DNA of 64,000 nucleotides, taken from positions 50,887 through 114,886 of the forward strand of contig NZ_JACJRC010000017.1 in assembly GCF_014697025.1 (NCBI RefSeq). The letters are read 5' to 3'. This stretch comes from Alkalinema sp. FACHB-956 (GTDB lineage Bacteria; Cyanobacteriota; Cyanobacteriia; Leptolyngbyales; Leptolyngbyaceae). Made by a program: the position numbers and the translations under genes. Positions 17,371 through 27,502 of this stretch are shown one piece after another. The notes below the pieces were generated by a model. It was not told the origin of the DNA. It ran no database searches and was given only the letters and a program-made list of their open reading frames with translations. Numbering within the stretch: the first letter of the stretch is position 1; every line of letters starts with the position of its first letter.

Positions 17371-19290
17371 ATGCGGCTTTCCCCCTTTTTCAAACATGAT
17401 GTGACTTCTTGGCAGATTCCGCTGAGACTGATCTTGGTCTTGCCGTTTGTGCTACAGATTGTTGCGTCGGTTGGAGCGCTGGGTTGGCTGTCCTATCTCA
17501 ATGGACAACAGGCTGTGAATGAAACAGCTGGCTACCTATTGTCAGAATCCGCGAATCATATCGATCGCCAATTGCGCAATTATTTGGCGATTCCAGAACA
17601 GGCGATGGCGAATAGCGAGTTAATTACTCGTAACAATAATTTATCTTCTAAGCAGTGGAAATCGTTGGAATCCATTTTTCTGCGCCAACTTGAAATTAAT
17701 CCAACCCTGGCCTCCATTGGTTTGGGGAGAGAGAATCGGGAGGCGATCGGTGCAGAACGGTTGTCGGATAATGCCCTCACGGTTTGGCGTTCAGGACAAG
17801 CCACCAACTACGAACTGCAAGCTTTCTACACCGCAGAAATCGGAAAATCAGCCCAACCCATTCGACGCAATGCGAACTTTGATCCAAAGCGATCACCGTG
17901 GTATCAAACGGCGATCAAGGCAAAGGGCCTCACTTGGAGTCCAATCTCTCCCCATGCCAGCGGCATGACCGCCTATTTGTATGCTTCTCAGCCTTTGGTG
18001 ATCAACTTTCAGCCGCAGGGAGTTTTATTTAGTAGTTTGAATCTGGGGCAAATTAATAACTTTTTGCGAGAGGTGAAGCTGAGTCAGCGGGGACAGAGCT
18101 TTATTATTGAACGATCGGGCCTGCTGGTTGCCACTTCTACCAGTGAAAAACCCTTTCGGCCTATTAATCAAGTCCATGGAGCTCAGCGCACCTCCGCCCT
18201 GGAAAGTATCCATCCGGTGACGCAAGCGGCGGCCAAATATATCATGGCGGAATGGCCTGAATCGGTTCCCCTGAAGCGTTCCTATCGACGAGAATTGTTG
18301 GTTTCTGGCAATTCCTACTTTCTGCAAGTCCAGCCCCTGCGGGATAGCCGAGGGCTAGATTGGTTGATTGTTGTCATTATTCCCAAAGCAGATTTTGCAG
18401 GACAGGTGAATCAAAATACCCAAACGACGATCATTTTGTCCTTAGGAGCCTTGGCGATCGCCATTATTGCTAGCACCATCATCAGTCGCATCATCACTGA
18501 ACCGTTGTTAAATTTATTAGCGGTCAGTCAGCGCGTTGCCTTAAGCGATTTTAGTCAAAAGGCCAAGGTGGGAGCCATTGCCGAGTTTTCCGTGGTGGCG
18601 CGATCGTTTAACCAAATGCTCCAAGATTTGCAACAGTCTCGGCGGCAGTTGGAAGAGTACTCTCGCCTATTGGAAAATAAAGTCAGTGAGCGAACGGCCA
18701 AGCTACAGCAGGAAATCAGTGAGCGGATGGTGGTGGAATCGGCATTACAATCGGCGAATCAAGAACTACAACGCATTGCCTACATTGATGGCTTGACGCA
18801 AGTGGCAAATCGTCGTCACTTCGATGAATGTCTACAGGCGGAATGGCGGCGACTGGAGCGGGCTGGGTTGCCGTTGTCGTTAATTCTCTGTGATGTTGAT
18901 TACTTTAAAGCCTTTAACGATACCTACGGCCATCAGATGGGTGACGAATGTCTGAGACAGGTGGCAACGGTGCTGCAACGGGCGGTCAAGCGGCCTGGGG
19001 ATATTGTGGCTCGCTATGGCGGCGAGGAATTTGGCATTATCCTCCCCAACACCACCGCCCGAGGTGCCGCTCAAATTATTACCCGTATCCAAAGCAAATT
19101 GGGCGAATTAAAAATTCAACATGAACAGTCCAAGGTCAGCTCCTGGGTCACCCTGAGCTTTGGGGTGGCCACCATGATCCCCCTACATGATATTGATGCT
19201 TCAAAAATTGTCACGATCGCAGATCATGCCCTCTACCAGGCTAAACTCAGCGGCAGAAACCAAGCCATTAGCCAAGAAGTCGCGTTGTAA
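17371..19290 (+). CDS. Diguanylate cyclase with dCache sensor and HAMP
   Basis: Makes the second messenger cyclic di-GMP. The 639-residue protein has a first transmembrane segment (about 14-36), a long extracytoplasmic dCache-type region (about 40-330), a second transmembrane segment (about 340-362), HAMP and coiled coil (about 365-460) and a GGDEF domain. The active site GGEEF (about 550-554) is intact. The inhibitory site RPGD sits five residues before RYGGEEF, so product feedback is likely. The sensed ligand is unknown. Solitary gene. Confidence 0.93.
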   Translation: MRLSPFFKHDVTSWQIPLRLILVLPFVLQIVASVGALGWLSYLNGQQAVNETAGYLLSESANHIDRQLRNYLAIPEQAMANSELITRNNNLSSKQWKSLESIFLRQLEINPTLASIGLGRENREAIGAERLSDNALTVWRSGQATNYELQAFYTAEIGKSAQPIRRNANFDPKRSPWYQTAIKAKGLTWSPISPHASGMTAYLYASQPLVINFQPQGVLFSSLNLGQINNFLREVKLSQRGQSFIIERSGLLVATSTSEKPFRPINQVHGAQRTSALESIHPVTQAAAKYIMAEWPESVPLKRSYRRELLVSGNSYFLQVQPLRDSRGLDWLIVVIIPKADFAGQVNQNTQTTIILSLGALAIAIIASTIISRIITEPLLNLLAVSQRVALSDFSQKAKVGAIAEFSVVARSFNQMLQDLQQSRRQLEEYSRLLENKVSERTAKLQQEISERMVVESALQSANQELQRIAYIDGLTQVANRRHFDECLQAEWRRLERAGLPLSLILCDVDYFKAFNDTYGHQMGDECLRQVATVLQRAVKRPGDIVARYGGEEFGIILPNTTARGAAQIITRIQSKLGELKIQHEQSKVSSWVTLSFGVATMIPLHDIDASKIVTIADHALYQAKLSGRNQAISQEVAL

Positions 19291-19303
19291 CTGATATCAA
19301 CAA

Positions 19304-19338
19304 CACCGGAAGATCCCTTGAGTTTCGATCTCCCGGTG
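19304..19338. terminator. Terminator between converging genes
   Basis: Stem CACCGGAAGAT / ATCTCCCGGTG (10 of 11 paired) with a 13-base loop, between the ends of the diguanylate cyclase and aspS. A short T-run follows on the plus strand. Confidence 0.65.
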
Positions 19339-19364
19339 CCTAGTCTGTTTTTGATGAAAGCTGC

Positions 19365-21161
19365 CTAATCTTGCTTCAGCTTAGGCCGATAGGTAGAGAC
19401 GACTTGCAACTCCTTAAGCTGCTTGTCTTCCACGTTGGAGGGCGCATTGGTGAGCAAACAGCGGGCCTGCTGGGTCTTCGGGAAGGCGATCGCATCCCGA
19501 ATCGACTCTTCGCCCGCCAACAGCATCGCCAAGCGATCGATCCCGTAGGCAATCCCACCGTGGGGCGGCGTGCCATACTCGAACGCTTCCAGCAAGAAGC
19601 CAAACTTGCTCTGGGCTTCTTCATCGCTGAGGCCGATCGTTGCAAACACCTTGGCTTGCAGATCGGGTTGATAGATCCGTAAACTACCGCCACCGATTTC
19701 GTAGCCGTTCAACACAATGTCGTAGGCTTGGGCGCGGGCCGTTGCCAGGTTGTCGCGATCCTCCGGGAACGGGGAGGTAAACGGGTGGTGCAGTGCTTCC
19801 AACCGCTTTTCATCGGCATTCCACTCGAACATCGGGAAATCCGTTACCCAGAGCAGATTCCACAGGCTTTCGTCGATCAGGTTCAACTCCCGACCCACCA
19901 CCTGCCGCAGCCGATCGAGGGTCTTGTTCACCGTCGCTGTATCCCCCGCCCCAAACAGCAGGAGATGTCCGGCTTGGGCTCCGGTACGCTGGAGCAATTC
20001 GGCCTTTTGTTCCGGGGTTAGGTTGTCTTTGATGGCTCCGATCGTGTCGATTTCGCCATTTTCCCGCACGCGGATGTAGGCCAGTCCCTTCGCACCTGCA
20101 ACGGTCGCCTCGTTGAACAGATCCCCACCGGGCTTGATCCGCACGTTGGAAATGGCATCATTGCCCCCCGGAATCGGCAGGATTTTAATAATGCCGCCCT
20201 TGGCCACCGCATCGGAGAAGACCTTAAAGCCAGAATCCTTGAGGATGTCAGACACGTCCACCAGTTCCAGCCCAAAGCGAGTATCGGGCTTATCGGAACC
20301 GTACTTCTCCATCGCTTCTTTGTAAGTCAGGCGGGGAAAGGGACGGGGAATGTCGATGCCTTTAACTGCCTTGAAGATGTAGCAGACGAGGCGCTCGTTC
20401 AGATCCAGAATTTCCTCCTGACCCATGAAGCTCATTTCCATGTCGAGCTGGGTAAACTCCGGTTGCCGATCGGCCCGTAGATCCTCATCCCGGAAACAGC
20501 GCGCCACTTGGTAATAGCGATCGAGCCCCGACACCATCAGCAACTGCTTAAACAACTGAGGCGACTGGGGCAGGGCAAACCATTCACCGGGGTTCACCCG
20601 AGACGGCAGAATGTAGTCCCGTGCGCCCTCTGGGGTGGATTTGGTCAGAATGGGAGTTTCGACTTCGGTAAATTGCTCTTCATCCTCCAAGAACCGCCGC
20701 GCCGACTTAATCACCTGGTGGCGCAGTTGCAAGTTCTTGCTCATGCGCTCCCGCCGCAGATCGAGATAGCGATACTTGAGGCGCAGTTCTTCCTTCACCG
20801 TCTCCGTTTCCGCACTGGACACCTGGAAGGGCAACTGTTTGCGCACCGCACTGAGAATTTCAATCTCATCGGCATAAATTTCGATTTCCCCCGTGGGGAT
20901 CTTGGTATTGAGAGATTCCTCAGGCCGCTGGCTCACCCGACCCGTTACTTTGATCACGTATTCGTTGCGAATGTCTCCGGCGATCGGGTGGGATTGGGGC
21001 GTGCGATCGGGATCGCTGACCACTTGCACGGTTCCGGTCTTATCCCGCAGGTCGAGAAAAATCACAAAGCCATGATCACGGCGACGATCGACCCAGCCGA
21101 ACAGGGTGACAGTTTCTCCGATATTGGCTGCTCGAACTTGACCGCAATAGTGACTACGCAT
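19365..21161 (-). CDS. aspS: Aspartyl-tRNA synthetase
   Basis: Class II synthetase of 598 residues charging tRNA with aspartate. It has an amino-terminal OB-fold anticodon domain ([20 protein letters not shown]), the motif 2 region [18 protein letters not shown] near 220, and motif 3 [16 protein letters not shown] near 540 with the bacterial insert between them. Full length. Whether it is discriminating or also charges tRNA-Asn cannot be told here. Confidence 0.97.
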   Translation of the reverse strand: MRSHYCGQVRAANIGETVTLFGWVDRRRDHGFVIFLDLRDKTGTVQVVSDPDRTPQSHPIAGDIRNEYVIKVTGRVSQRPEESLNTKIPTGEIEIYADEIEILSAVRKQLPFQVSSAETETVKEELRLKYRYLDLRRERMSKNLQLRHQVIKSARRFLEDEEQFTEVETPILTKSTPEGARDYILPSRVNPGEWFALPQSPQLFKQLLMVSGLDRYYQVARCFRDEDLRADRQPEFTQLDMEMSFMGQEEILDLNERLVCYIFKAVKGIDIPRPFPRLTYKEAMEKYGSDKPDTRFGLELVDVSDILKDSGFKVFSDAVAKGGIIKILPIPGGNDAISNVRIKPGGDLFNEATVAGAKGLAYIRVRENGEIDTIGAIKDNLTPEQKAELLQRTGAQAGHLLLFGAGDTATVNKTLDRLRQVVGRELNLIDESLWNLLWVTDFPMFEWNADEKRLEALHHPFTSPFPEDRDNLATARAQAYDIVLNGYEIGGGSLRIYQPDLQAKVFATIGLSDEEAQSKFGFLLEAFEYGTPPHGGIAYGIDRLAMLLAGEESIRDAIAFPKTQQARCLLTNAPSNVEDKQLKELQVVSTYRPKLKQD

Positions 21162-21463
21162 GGCTCCTAATCGTTACTTCTAACTAAATTGAAAACCTTT
21201 CCATTATGCCAGCATTTGCCGCATTACACCGGACTGCAATAAAAAGCAGCCCAGCCCCTTCGGGCGCGATCGGGATAAGGCGAGTTGAGCTTTCTCACGT
21301 TCCCGTAACATTCCCTGGAAAACGGTTATGCCAATGGGGGGTAAGGATTAAGATTTCGGGGACGCCGTCAGATTATTCGTTTGATCCCCCGACTGACAGG
21401 ATTTTCGTAACGTAACCCTGGATTACACAGCCCTGGATTACACAGCCCTGGATTACACACTCT
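21162..21463. other. Intergenic region with triple 15-bp repeat
   Basis: About 300 bases between divergent aspS and the symporter gene. It ends in three direct copies of CCCTGGATTACACAG (21416-21459) immediately before the symporter start; this could bind a regulator or be a simple repeat. No gene seen. Confidence 0.7.
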
Positions 21464-22759
21464 ATGGAAACATCACAGAAATCGTTCAACTGGAAAGCTA
21501 TTCCGCTCTATGCACAAATTGCGATCGCGATTGTCCTAGCGATCGGCGTTGGAATTGCGCTGGGGGCGGGTCATGCCAGCGAAGCCGTTCAAGGTTGGGC
21601 TAATCACCTAGCCGTGCCCTGTACGCTCATCCTCAAAGCCCTGCGTACCCTGGCGACGCCGCTGATTTTGCTAGCCGTGCTGCATACCTTTTTGACCGCT
21701 GACATTCCCGGTCGATCGGGCCGGAAACTCGCGATTTTGCTGATCACCAACACTACGGTCGCGATCGTCATTGGTCTGTTGGTCGCTAACGTGTTGCAAC
21801 CCGGTCGCTTTGGCAAGCTGGCGGCCCCCACCGAAGGGATGCATGGCAAGAGCTTGGATCCCTGGGGACTGTTGCAGGACATGGTACCGGAATCGGTGGT
21901 CAAGCCCTTGGTGGATAACAATGTTTTGCAATTGATTTTCCTAGCCTTGGCCTTTGGCATTGTGCTGCGGGGCATTAAAGCCCACCAAATTGCTGACGGA
22001 AAACGGGACTACGTGGCCGTGGAACAGGGCATTGCCGTGATGTTTGAAGCGGTGATTCGCATTTTGCACTGGGTGATTGCCTTGGTCCCGATCGCAGTCT
22101 TTGGTATCGTGGCAAAAACGATCGCGATCCAAGGCTTTGAACCATTTAAAGCTCTGGGTGTTTTTGTACTAACGGTGATTCTGGCTTTGCTACTGCAAGG
22201 AGTTTATTACCTGACCCGCGTCAAGTTGGGTTCCTGGGTCAGTCCTGGGGGCTTTTTGCGGGGTGGGGCAGACCCTTTAATTACCGCTTTCTCCACGGCG
22301 TCTTCCACGGTGACGATGCCCATTACCTTTGAGGCGTTAATTGCCAAGGTGGGCCTGCGGGAATCGTCTGCCTCCATGGGTGCATTGGTCGGCAGTAACT
22401 TCAACAACGATGGCACCGCCCTCTACGAAGCCATGGCAGCGTTATTCATCGCCCAGGTTTTGGGGCTCAACCTCAGCCTGCCGCAACAGTTAGTCGTGAT
22501 TTTGACCTCGATCGTTGCTTCCGTCGGGGCAGCGGGCATTCCGGAAGCCGGACTGGTCACCATGACGCTGGTGTTTAGCTCCGTTGGGTTACCCACGCAG
22601 TACATTGCCCTACTGATTACGGTGGATTGGTTCCTCGATCGTTGTCGTACGGCCATTAACGTGATGGGAGACATGACCGTCAGTTGCCTGCTGGATGGGT
22701 CAACCCCCCACCAACCGGAGACGGAACCCTTTCTGCTTGATCCCACAGTGGTAGATTAG
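21464..22759 (+). CDS. Dicarboxylate/amino acid:cation symporter (DAACS family)
   Basis: Inner-membrane secondary transporter of the GltP/DctA type, 431 residues with about eight transmembrane helices and two re-entrant loops. Family motifs are visible: a serine-rich hairpin [18 protein letters not shown] near 278, and [20 protein letters not shown] near 310 in the sodium and substrate site. Substrate (glutamate, aspartate or C4-dicarboxylate) cannot be decided. Solitary. Confidence 0.92.
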   Translation: METSQKSFNWKAIPLYAQIAIAIVLAIGVGIALGAGHASEAVQGWANHLAVPCTLILKALRTLATPLILLAVLHTFLTADIPGRSGRKLAILLITNTTVAIVIGLLVANVLQPGRFGKLAAPTEGMHGKSLDPWGLLQDMVPESVVKPLVDNNVLQLIFLALAFGIVLRGIKAHQIADGKRDYVAVEQGIAVMFEAVIRILHWVIALVPIAVFGIVAKTIAIQGFEPFKALGVFVLTVILALLLQGVYYLTRVKLGSWVSPGGFLRGGADPLITAFSTASSTVTMPITFEALIAKVGLRESSASMGALVGSNFNNDGTALYEAMAALFIAQVLGLNLSLPQQLVVILTSIVASVGAAGIPEAGLVTMTLVFSSVGLPTQYIALLITVDWFLDRCRTAINVMGDMTVSCLLDGSTPHQPETEPFLLDPTVVD

Positions 22760-22839
22760 CGACCACCTGCCGAACCGACCCCCGAAACCCGATAGAATAT
22801 GGGGTCGGTATCCTAACGTCGGGAAAGGGACGGGGCAAG

Positions 22840-23670
22840 ATGATGGAATGGCATTCGGTGAAAGACTACGAGGACATTCAATATTTCAAAGCCGATGGCA
22901 TTGCCAAAATCGTGATTAATCGTCCCCACAAACGCAATGCCTTCCGTCCCAAAACCGTTGTTGAACTCTACGAGGCATTTGCCAATGCCCGTGAAGATAG
23001 CCGCATTGGGGTCGTTCTGTTCATGGGGGCAGGGCCTCACAGCGATGGCAAATATGCCTTCTGTGCCGGGGGCGACCAAAGTGTGCGGGGCGAAGGCGGC
23101 TACATCGACGAAGAGGGTGTGCCACGCTTGAATGTGCTGGATTTGCAGCGGTTGATTCGCTCCATGCCCAAGGTCGTGATTGCCTTGGTGGCAGGCTACG
23201 CGATCGGGGGGGGCCATGTGTTGCACATGCTCTGTGACCTGACGATCGCGGCGGATAATGCAATCTTTGGGCAAACGGGGCCGAAGGTCGGCAGTTTTGA
23301 TGGCGGCTTTGGCGCAAGCTATATGGCACGGATCGTGGGGCAAAAGAAGGCGCGGGAAATTTGGTACCTCTGCCGCCAATACGACGCCCAACAGGCACTA
23401 GATATGGGTTTGGTCAATACGGTGGTGCCTGTGGAGCAGTTGGAAGCGGAAGGCATCCAGTGGGCCCAGGAAATTCTGGAAAAAAGCCCGATCGCGATCC
23501 GATGTTTGAAAGCTGCCATGAATGCTGATTGTGATGGGCAGGCAGGGCTGCAAGAATTGGCAGGTAACGCCACGATGTTGTATTACATGACCGACGAAGG
23601 GGCTGAAGGGAAGAAAGCTTTCTTAGAGAAACGCAAGCCCGATTTCCGGCAATATCCTTGGCTGCCCTAA
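22840..23670 (+). CDS. menB: 1,4-dihydroxy-2-naphthoyl-CoA synthase
   Basis: Crotonase-family enzyme that closes the naphthoate ring in phylloquinone synthesis, needed for the photosystem I A1 quinone. Full length at 276 residues. It has the oxyanion-hole motif [19 protein letters not shown] near 65-83 and [20 protein letters not shown] near 120, with the family's [16 protein letters not shown] following. An adjacent second ATG makes the start ambiguous by one codon. hicA follows after 14 bases. Confidence 0.97.
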   Translation: MMEWHSVKDYEDIQYFKADGIAKIVINRPHKRNAFRPKTVVELYEAFANAREDSRIGVVLFMGAGPHSDGKYAFCAGGDQSVRGEGGYIDEEGVPRLNVLDLQRLIRSMPKVVIALVAGYAIGGGHVLHMLCDLTIAADNAIFGQTGPKVGSFDGGFGASYMARIVGQKKAREIWYLCRQYDAQQALDMGLVNTVVPVEQLEAEGIQWAQEILEKSPIAIRCLKAAMNADCDGQAGLQELAGNATMLYYMTDEGAEGKKAFLEKRKPDFRQYPWLP

Positions 23671-23684
23671 GGAGAACGGAGCCA

Positions 23685-23900
23685 ATGCCTAGGAAAATCA
23701 GAGAGTTAAAAAGTCTATTATTGAAGGCAGGATTTACGTACGAGTCTGGGAAAGGTAGTCACACTAAATGGTCTCATCCTCTGTTACCTGGAAAGCTAAC
23801 ACTGTCAGGCAAAGATGGGCAGGATGCGAAACGTTACCAAGAGCAAGACGTTGAGAGTGCGCTCAGACAAATCGCTCAAATCGAAGGGGAGAATTCATGA
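23685..23900 (+). CDS. hicA: HicA toxin, mRNA interferase
   Basis: Seventy-one-residue double-stranded-RNA-binding-fold toxin. The hallmark KGSHTKWSHP with the catalytic histidine is near residue 25. The start MPRKIREL is preferred because GGAG lies just before it; an open frame continues up into menB. Overlaps hicB as ATGA. Toxin-first order is typical of HicAB. Confidence 0.93.
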   Translation: MPRKIRELKSLLLKAGFTYESGKGSHTKWSHPLLPGKLTLSGKDGQDAKRYQEQDVESALRQIAQIEGENS

Positions 23901-24142
23901 ATACTCGTTACACCATTATTATTCAATGGTCAGATGAGGATCAATGCTACGTTGTGAGCCTACCGGAATGGGGTGACTACTGCCACACCCACGGGGACAC
24001 CTACGAAGAAGCCCTACAAAATGCCTGTGAGGTTCTGGAATTGCTCACTGAATCAACCCTGGAAGAAGGCAAGCCTTTACCAAACCCACAGTTATTTGGG
24101 CAATTTTTACAATCAGAGTGTGTGGATAAACAGACAGCTTAA
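23897..24142 (+). CDS. hicB: HicB antitoxin
   Basis: Eighty-one-residue partner of HicA, with the degenerate RNase H-like core of HicB (YTIIIQWSDEDQCYVVSLPE and HGDTYEEALQNACE). No added DNA-binding domain is seen, so autoregulation may need another protein. Starts within the hicA stop codon. Confidence 0.93.
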   Translation: MNTRYTIIIQWSDEDQCYVVSLPEWGDYCHTHGDTYEEALQNACEVLELLTESTLEEGKPLPNPQLFGQFLQSECVDKQTA

Positions 24143-24321
24143 TAACGGGTTAAACTTGATAGCTTTCTTGGAAAGGGTTGCTAGCAGGTTATTTGGGTGT
24201 CAAGGTTGAAGCATTTTTCGAGGCGTTTTGCTTAGCAATGCTATGAGATCGGTGTCTCCCGGCTAAGAGCAGTTTGAGAGAATTGGCAACTGATGTAGAT
24301 GAGATCGAGGCTTTCATCGTT

Positions 24322-24660
24322 TTAAGATTCGGGTGGGATTTTAGTTTGTAATACTTTAATCAATGGCGGTATTTCTGACTGAATAACATCCCAGACAATA
24401 TTAAGATTGACATCATCGTATTCATGCACGAGCCGGTTTCTCATGCCGTTGATCTCTTGCCAAGCAATATCAGGTAAGGTTTGTCGAGTCGCTTCTGAAA
24501 CTCGTCGAGCAGCTTCGGCAATAACCAAGAGTCGGCGGATGACTGAATCTTGAAGCTGAATGTTGTTGATAAATTCCGCTTTTTTACACTGGCCAACATA
24601 AGTGACAACTAGTTTTGCGGATTGCAGCATGTCAAGCAGAAATTGCAGATCTCGTTGCAT
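24322..24660 (-). CDS. hepT: HepT-type toxin
   Basis: HEPN-domain toxin (DUF86), 112 residues. The RX4HXY active motif is present as RNRLVHEY near residue 72. Overlaps the upstream mntA gene by 29 bases, the standard arrangement for this toxin-antitoxin pair, in which MntA adds AMP to HepT. Confidence 0.93.
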   Translation of the reverse strand: MQRDLQFLLDMLQSAKLVVTYVGQCKKAEFINNIQLQDSVIRRLLVIAEAARRVSEATRQTLPDIAWQEINGMRNRLVHEYDDVNLNIVWDVIQSEIPPLIKVLQTKIPPES

Positions 24661-24961
24661 AAATCACCTGGGCTGAGGAAAGAATTTCGTGGCGGCGGAG
24701 ATAATTCCGACTGGATTCAATGCCTTGACGGGTGACTAGATCCACAGCCCGATCGAAAAGAGTGGTAAGTTCTGCTTCCATCTGGTCGAGGGTGTTGAAG
24801 GTGGGATGCGCGTCTGGATGAAATTGCACCAGGATATCAATATCGCTGTCGGAACAAAAGTCTTCTCTCAGAACGGAACCAAAGAGAGCAAGCTCTGTCA
24901 CCTGCCATTTTTGACAAAATTCAGCAATTTGCTCCCTAGGAAGCTCGATCGCGATTGTCAT
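24632..24961 (-). CDS. mntA: MntA antitoxin, minimal nucleotidyltransferase
   Basis: 109-residue nucleotidyltransferase with the motif GSVLREDFCSDSDIDILVQF (GSX10DXD) near residues 27-46, the AMP-transferring site that neutralises HepT in characterised pairs. Pair order and overlap with hepT are typical. Confidence 0.93.
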   Translation of the reverse strand: MTIAIELPREQIAEFCQKWQVTELALFGSVLREDFCSDSDIDILVQFHPDAHPTFNTLDQMEAELTTLFDRAVDLVTRQGIESSRNYLRRHEILSSAQVIYATRSAISA

Positions 24962-25288
24962 GATTGACTCCTTTTAGTTTTGCGATTGATTTCTTGGGTG
25001 ATATCTGCTACTAGGTCATTTTGGTATAGAGTTGGAAGCGTTTTTAGAGGGGGCTTACTTTGCGATGCGATCGGGGGGAGAAAACGACCTATATATTAAC
25101 AACAATTGTCCGAGGAAGGAGTGTGTCTATCTTGGTTTGAAGATAAGTGCACGGACAATTTGATTGTGTGTCTTAATACATCCCAGCAAATATTTTCTCT
25201 GCTAACTTAATAGGATGACTATTTAGCTTTTTCAGTTCATATGAAAGTCCAACCTGGCATGATTCAACGTCACCCTAATGAGGATATT
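24962..25288. other. Intergenic region
   Basis: About 330 bases between divergent mntA and the secreted-protein gene. It presumably carries their promoters; no gene or clear structure was recognised. Confidence 0.5.
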
Positions 25289-26176
25289 ATGGCTCGAGTT
25301 GAGCGGCGTTACAGTAAGAATGCTATTTGTTTACTTGTGATGAGTACTCTATTAGTGAGTCCTTTTCCAGCGTTAGGGCAATCTTCTCAAATATCAATTG
25401 ACGATCGTGGCGTGCCTGTTCTGGCCCTTGAGTTAAAGGATATTCTCCCGAACGTGCGTCAGACGCGAAGAAAGCGGCGCACACCTAAGCCTTCCCAGCG
25501 GCCTACGAGGGATAGGGATACAAACGATTCGCAAATGCCAGACCAAGTTCCGCCTAGTCCTTTTCCCAGGAATTCTCCGACACCTCGTCAGCCGAAGCCG
25601 CCAGCCCCGATCAGTCCTCAGGAGCAACAATTTCTAGAGAGCCTTTCTCCGGATGAACGGCAGCTTTATACGGTGATCCAGAGAGCCAAAAAAGTTCTTC
25701 GGCAGCAGGCCGGTGCTAATTTGTTAGGGGGACTCATGGGCTTCTCACCCAAGCAGGTGACTCAAAGTCCACAAGACCTCGACCGAGAATTTCAAACGAT
25801 TATTCGCGATAGTAGGAACTCAAGCAGTTCTGAAACTACGGTAAAGGATAGCAATCACCCGACGGGTGCAAAACCGGGTAATCGATTAATTCAGCGCCTA
25901 TTGAATAGACGCAGCAATGAAACCCATGAGCAATGGCATACCAGGATTGATCCCCTAGTCTTTGCCACTCCACGGGATGAGTATGAAGCGTGGAAAGCAA
26001 CTTTATCCTCGACTGATAAACAAGCCTATGATACCCTCGTTCAAAAACAGAGACAGAAGCAGAGCGAAGAAGCGGGCAGAATATTGCAGGATCAAATCAG
26101 ACGCGATTTATCCTGTCGATGGGTGACTGATCCTCAGGGAGATGGCTTCGATAAAATTCAGGTTTGTGACGACTAG
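25289..26176 (+). CDS. Secreted proline-rich protein of unknown function
   Basis: About 295 residues from MARVERRYSKN, chosen because GAGG lies just upstream; an open frame runs 16 codons higher. A signal peptide (CLLVMSTLLVSPFPALGQ) ends near residue 32. A basic, proline-rich stretch follows (about 60-115), then a mostly helical, charged region with two similar segments, SPDERQLYTVIQRAKKVL and SSTDKQAYDTLVQKQRQKQ. It ends CRWVTDPQGDGFDKIQVCDD with two cysteines. I recognise no family. Confidence 0.7.
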   Translation: MARVERRYSKNAICLLVMSTLLVSPFPALGQSSQISIDDRGVPVLALELKDILPNVRQTRRKRRTPKPSQRPTRDRDTNDSQMPDQVPPSPFPRNSPTPRQPKPPAPISPQEQQFLESLSPDERQLYTVIQRAKKVLRQQAGANLLGGLMGFSPKQVTQSPQDLDREFQTIIRDSRNSSSSETTVKDSNHPTGAKPGNRLIQRLLNRRSNETHEQWHTRIDPLVFATPRDEYEAWKATLSSTDKQAYDTLVQKQRQKQSEEAGRILQDQIRRDLSCRWVTDPQGDGFDKIQVCDD

Positions 26177-26291
26177 CCATTGGGCAGTTTGGCTCGGGGT
26201 GGGGTAGCAACTTATGAGGGCAATTTGCTACCGCCTTGCTAAGCAGTTTGAGGGTAGCGCTGTTCAAGATGCCTGTGTGCGAGGATTTCGA

Positions 26292-27122
26292 TTAGGTGAG
26301 GTTGGTTGAACCACTTCTGCTAGAGGTGCTAGGCGGCGAGAGTTTCAGCTTTGTGGGCTTTGGCTTCGTCGGCTTTGGCTTGCTTGGTTGCGCTCTCTGG
26401 GGTTGAGCTTTGGCTGGATTCAGGCAGATACTTAAACGCTTCGGCATTTCCGCAATCCAGCCCCCGCCCCAGGCATCCATCGCACCACCATTACTGGCAG
26501 GTCGCAACGGTAAGTGGCCTCGCTGTGCCCGCAAATCCGCATTCAGAATTTGCCTATGCCAGCCAACCTTGCCTTCGAACCGCTGGGAATCCTTGTAGTT
26601 CTTGCCATACATCCGCATCCAAATGCCCGCCTGGACACTGAACCCAAAGCGATCGTTGCTGTAATAGCGCCACAATTTATCCACCGTCAGCAGATCCTGG
26701 CAGGGAAACAGCCGAATATCGCGAGCCACCAGATACCCTTGATCCAACTGATCCGCCGCTTGCAGCATTAGATTGGACGTCATTTCATTGGCCGCTTCCC
26801 ATTGCCCCTGCCGCAGTAATTGTTGTAGCGGTTCATAGTCGATTAAGCGGCTGGACGGCAGGGTCTCTAGGGGCGTTTGGGGAATGGCTAGGGCGGGTTT
26901 CGGCAGCAAAGTTATGCCAGAGACGAGTCCGATCGCGCTGACCCCGATCGCAGCAAGGCCAATTCCACCGATCGTCGTGGAGCCTGTAACCGATCGCCCT
27001 CCAGGCAACAATCTAGCCAACGGCAGTTTGGGCAACAACTTAGAACAGCGCGTCAATCTCATAGCAGGTTCCCACGTAACGAGTTCCCCATCAAACCAAT
27101 GGGTGCCCACCATGTTACCCAA
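26292..27122 (-). CDS. GUN4-domain protein with transmembrane anchor
   Basis: GUN4 proteins bind porphyrins and regulate magnesium chelatase; this is a paralogue with extensions, not the plain Gun4. About 276 residues. A hydrophobic segment lies near 50-80. The GUN4 core follows from DYEPLQQLLRQGQWEAANE (about 95) through RLFPCQDLLTVDKLWRYYS and FGFSVQAGIWMRM. The tail is rich in KPKPTKPKP and serine. Porphyrin binding is untested. Confidence 0.85.
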   Translation of the reverse strand: MGNMVGTHWFDGELVTWEPAMRLTRCSKLLPKLPLARLLPGGRSVTGSTTIGGIGLAAIGVSAIGLVSGITLLPKPALAIPQTPLETLPSSRLIDYEPLQQLLRQGQWEAANEMTSNLMLQAADQLDQGYLVARDIRLFPCQDLLTVDKLWRYYSNDRFGFSVQAGIWMRMYGKNYKDSQRFEGKVGWHRQILNADLRAQRGHLPLRPASNGGAMDAWGGGWIAEMPKRLSICLNPAKAQPQRAQPSKPKPTKPKPTKLKLSPPSTSSRSGSTNLT

Positions 27123-27201
27123 GAAATTCTAGACGTTGCCCAAGAATTTCCAGATTCCCCCCATTCAATCTCAACTAAATCGCAACAAAACAGATCGCAA
27201 C

Positions 27202-27226
27202 AAAAAAGGGCCAAGATTGGCCCCCA
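27202..27226 (-). terminator. Terminator of psbK
   Basis: On the minus strand GGGCCAATCTTGGCCC forms a hairpin directly followed by TTTTTT, about 28 bases after the psbK stop codon. Confidence 0.85.
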
Positions 27227-27253
27227 AGCATGAATTCCAAACTAGGAATCAGT

Positions 27254-27391
27254 TTACCGAAAACCTACGGCTGCTTGCCATACAAATGCCAGCAACAGGA
27301 AGAAAACGGGAATTACAGGCATGATATCTACAAGCGGATTGAAGATCGAGTAAGCTTCCGGCAGCTTCGCCAACAGCATTGCAGCTTCCAT
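27254..27391 (-). CDS. psbK: Photosystem II protein K
   Basis: Forty-five residues read by eye: [20 protein letters not shown], then [19 protein letters not shown] and ending AAVGFR. The mature family sequence KLPEAYxxFxPLVD...VWQAAVGF is fully matched, and the first eight residues are the cleaved leader. Single-helix photosystem II core subunit with its own terminator. It lies on the same strand as tgt, one gene away. Confidence 0.96.
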   Translation of the reverse strand: MEAAMLLAKLPEAYSIFNPLVDIMPVIPVFFLLLAFVWQAAVGFR

Positions 27392-27502
27392 GAATCGATT
27401 GCCTCTCCAACACAGTATTAATAATTGACACGCATTTTAACATAAACCGCTCTGCAAGAGGGAGTCCGATCGCGGGGAGCATGGGCCTCCCACAGAACCG
27501 CC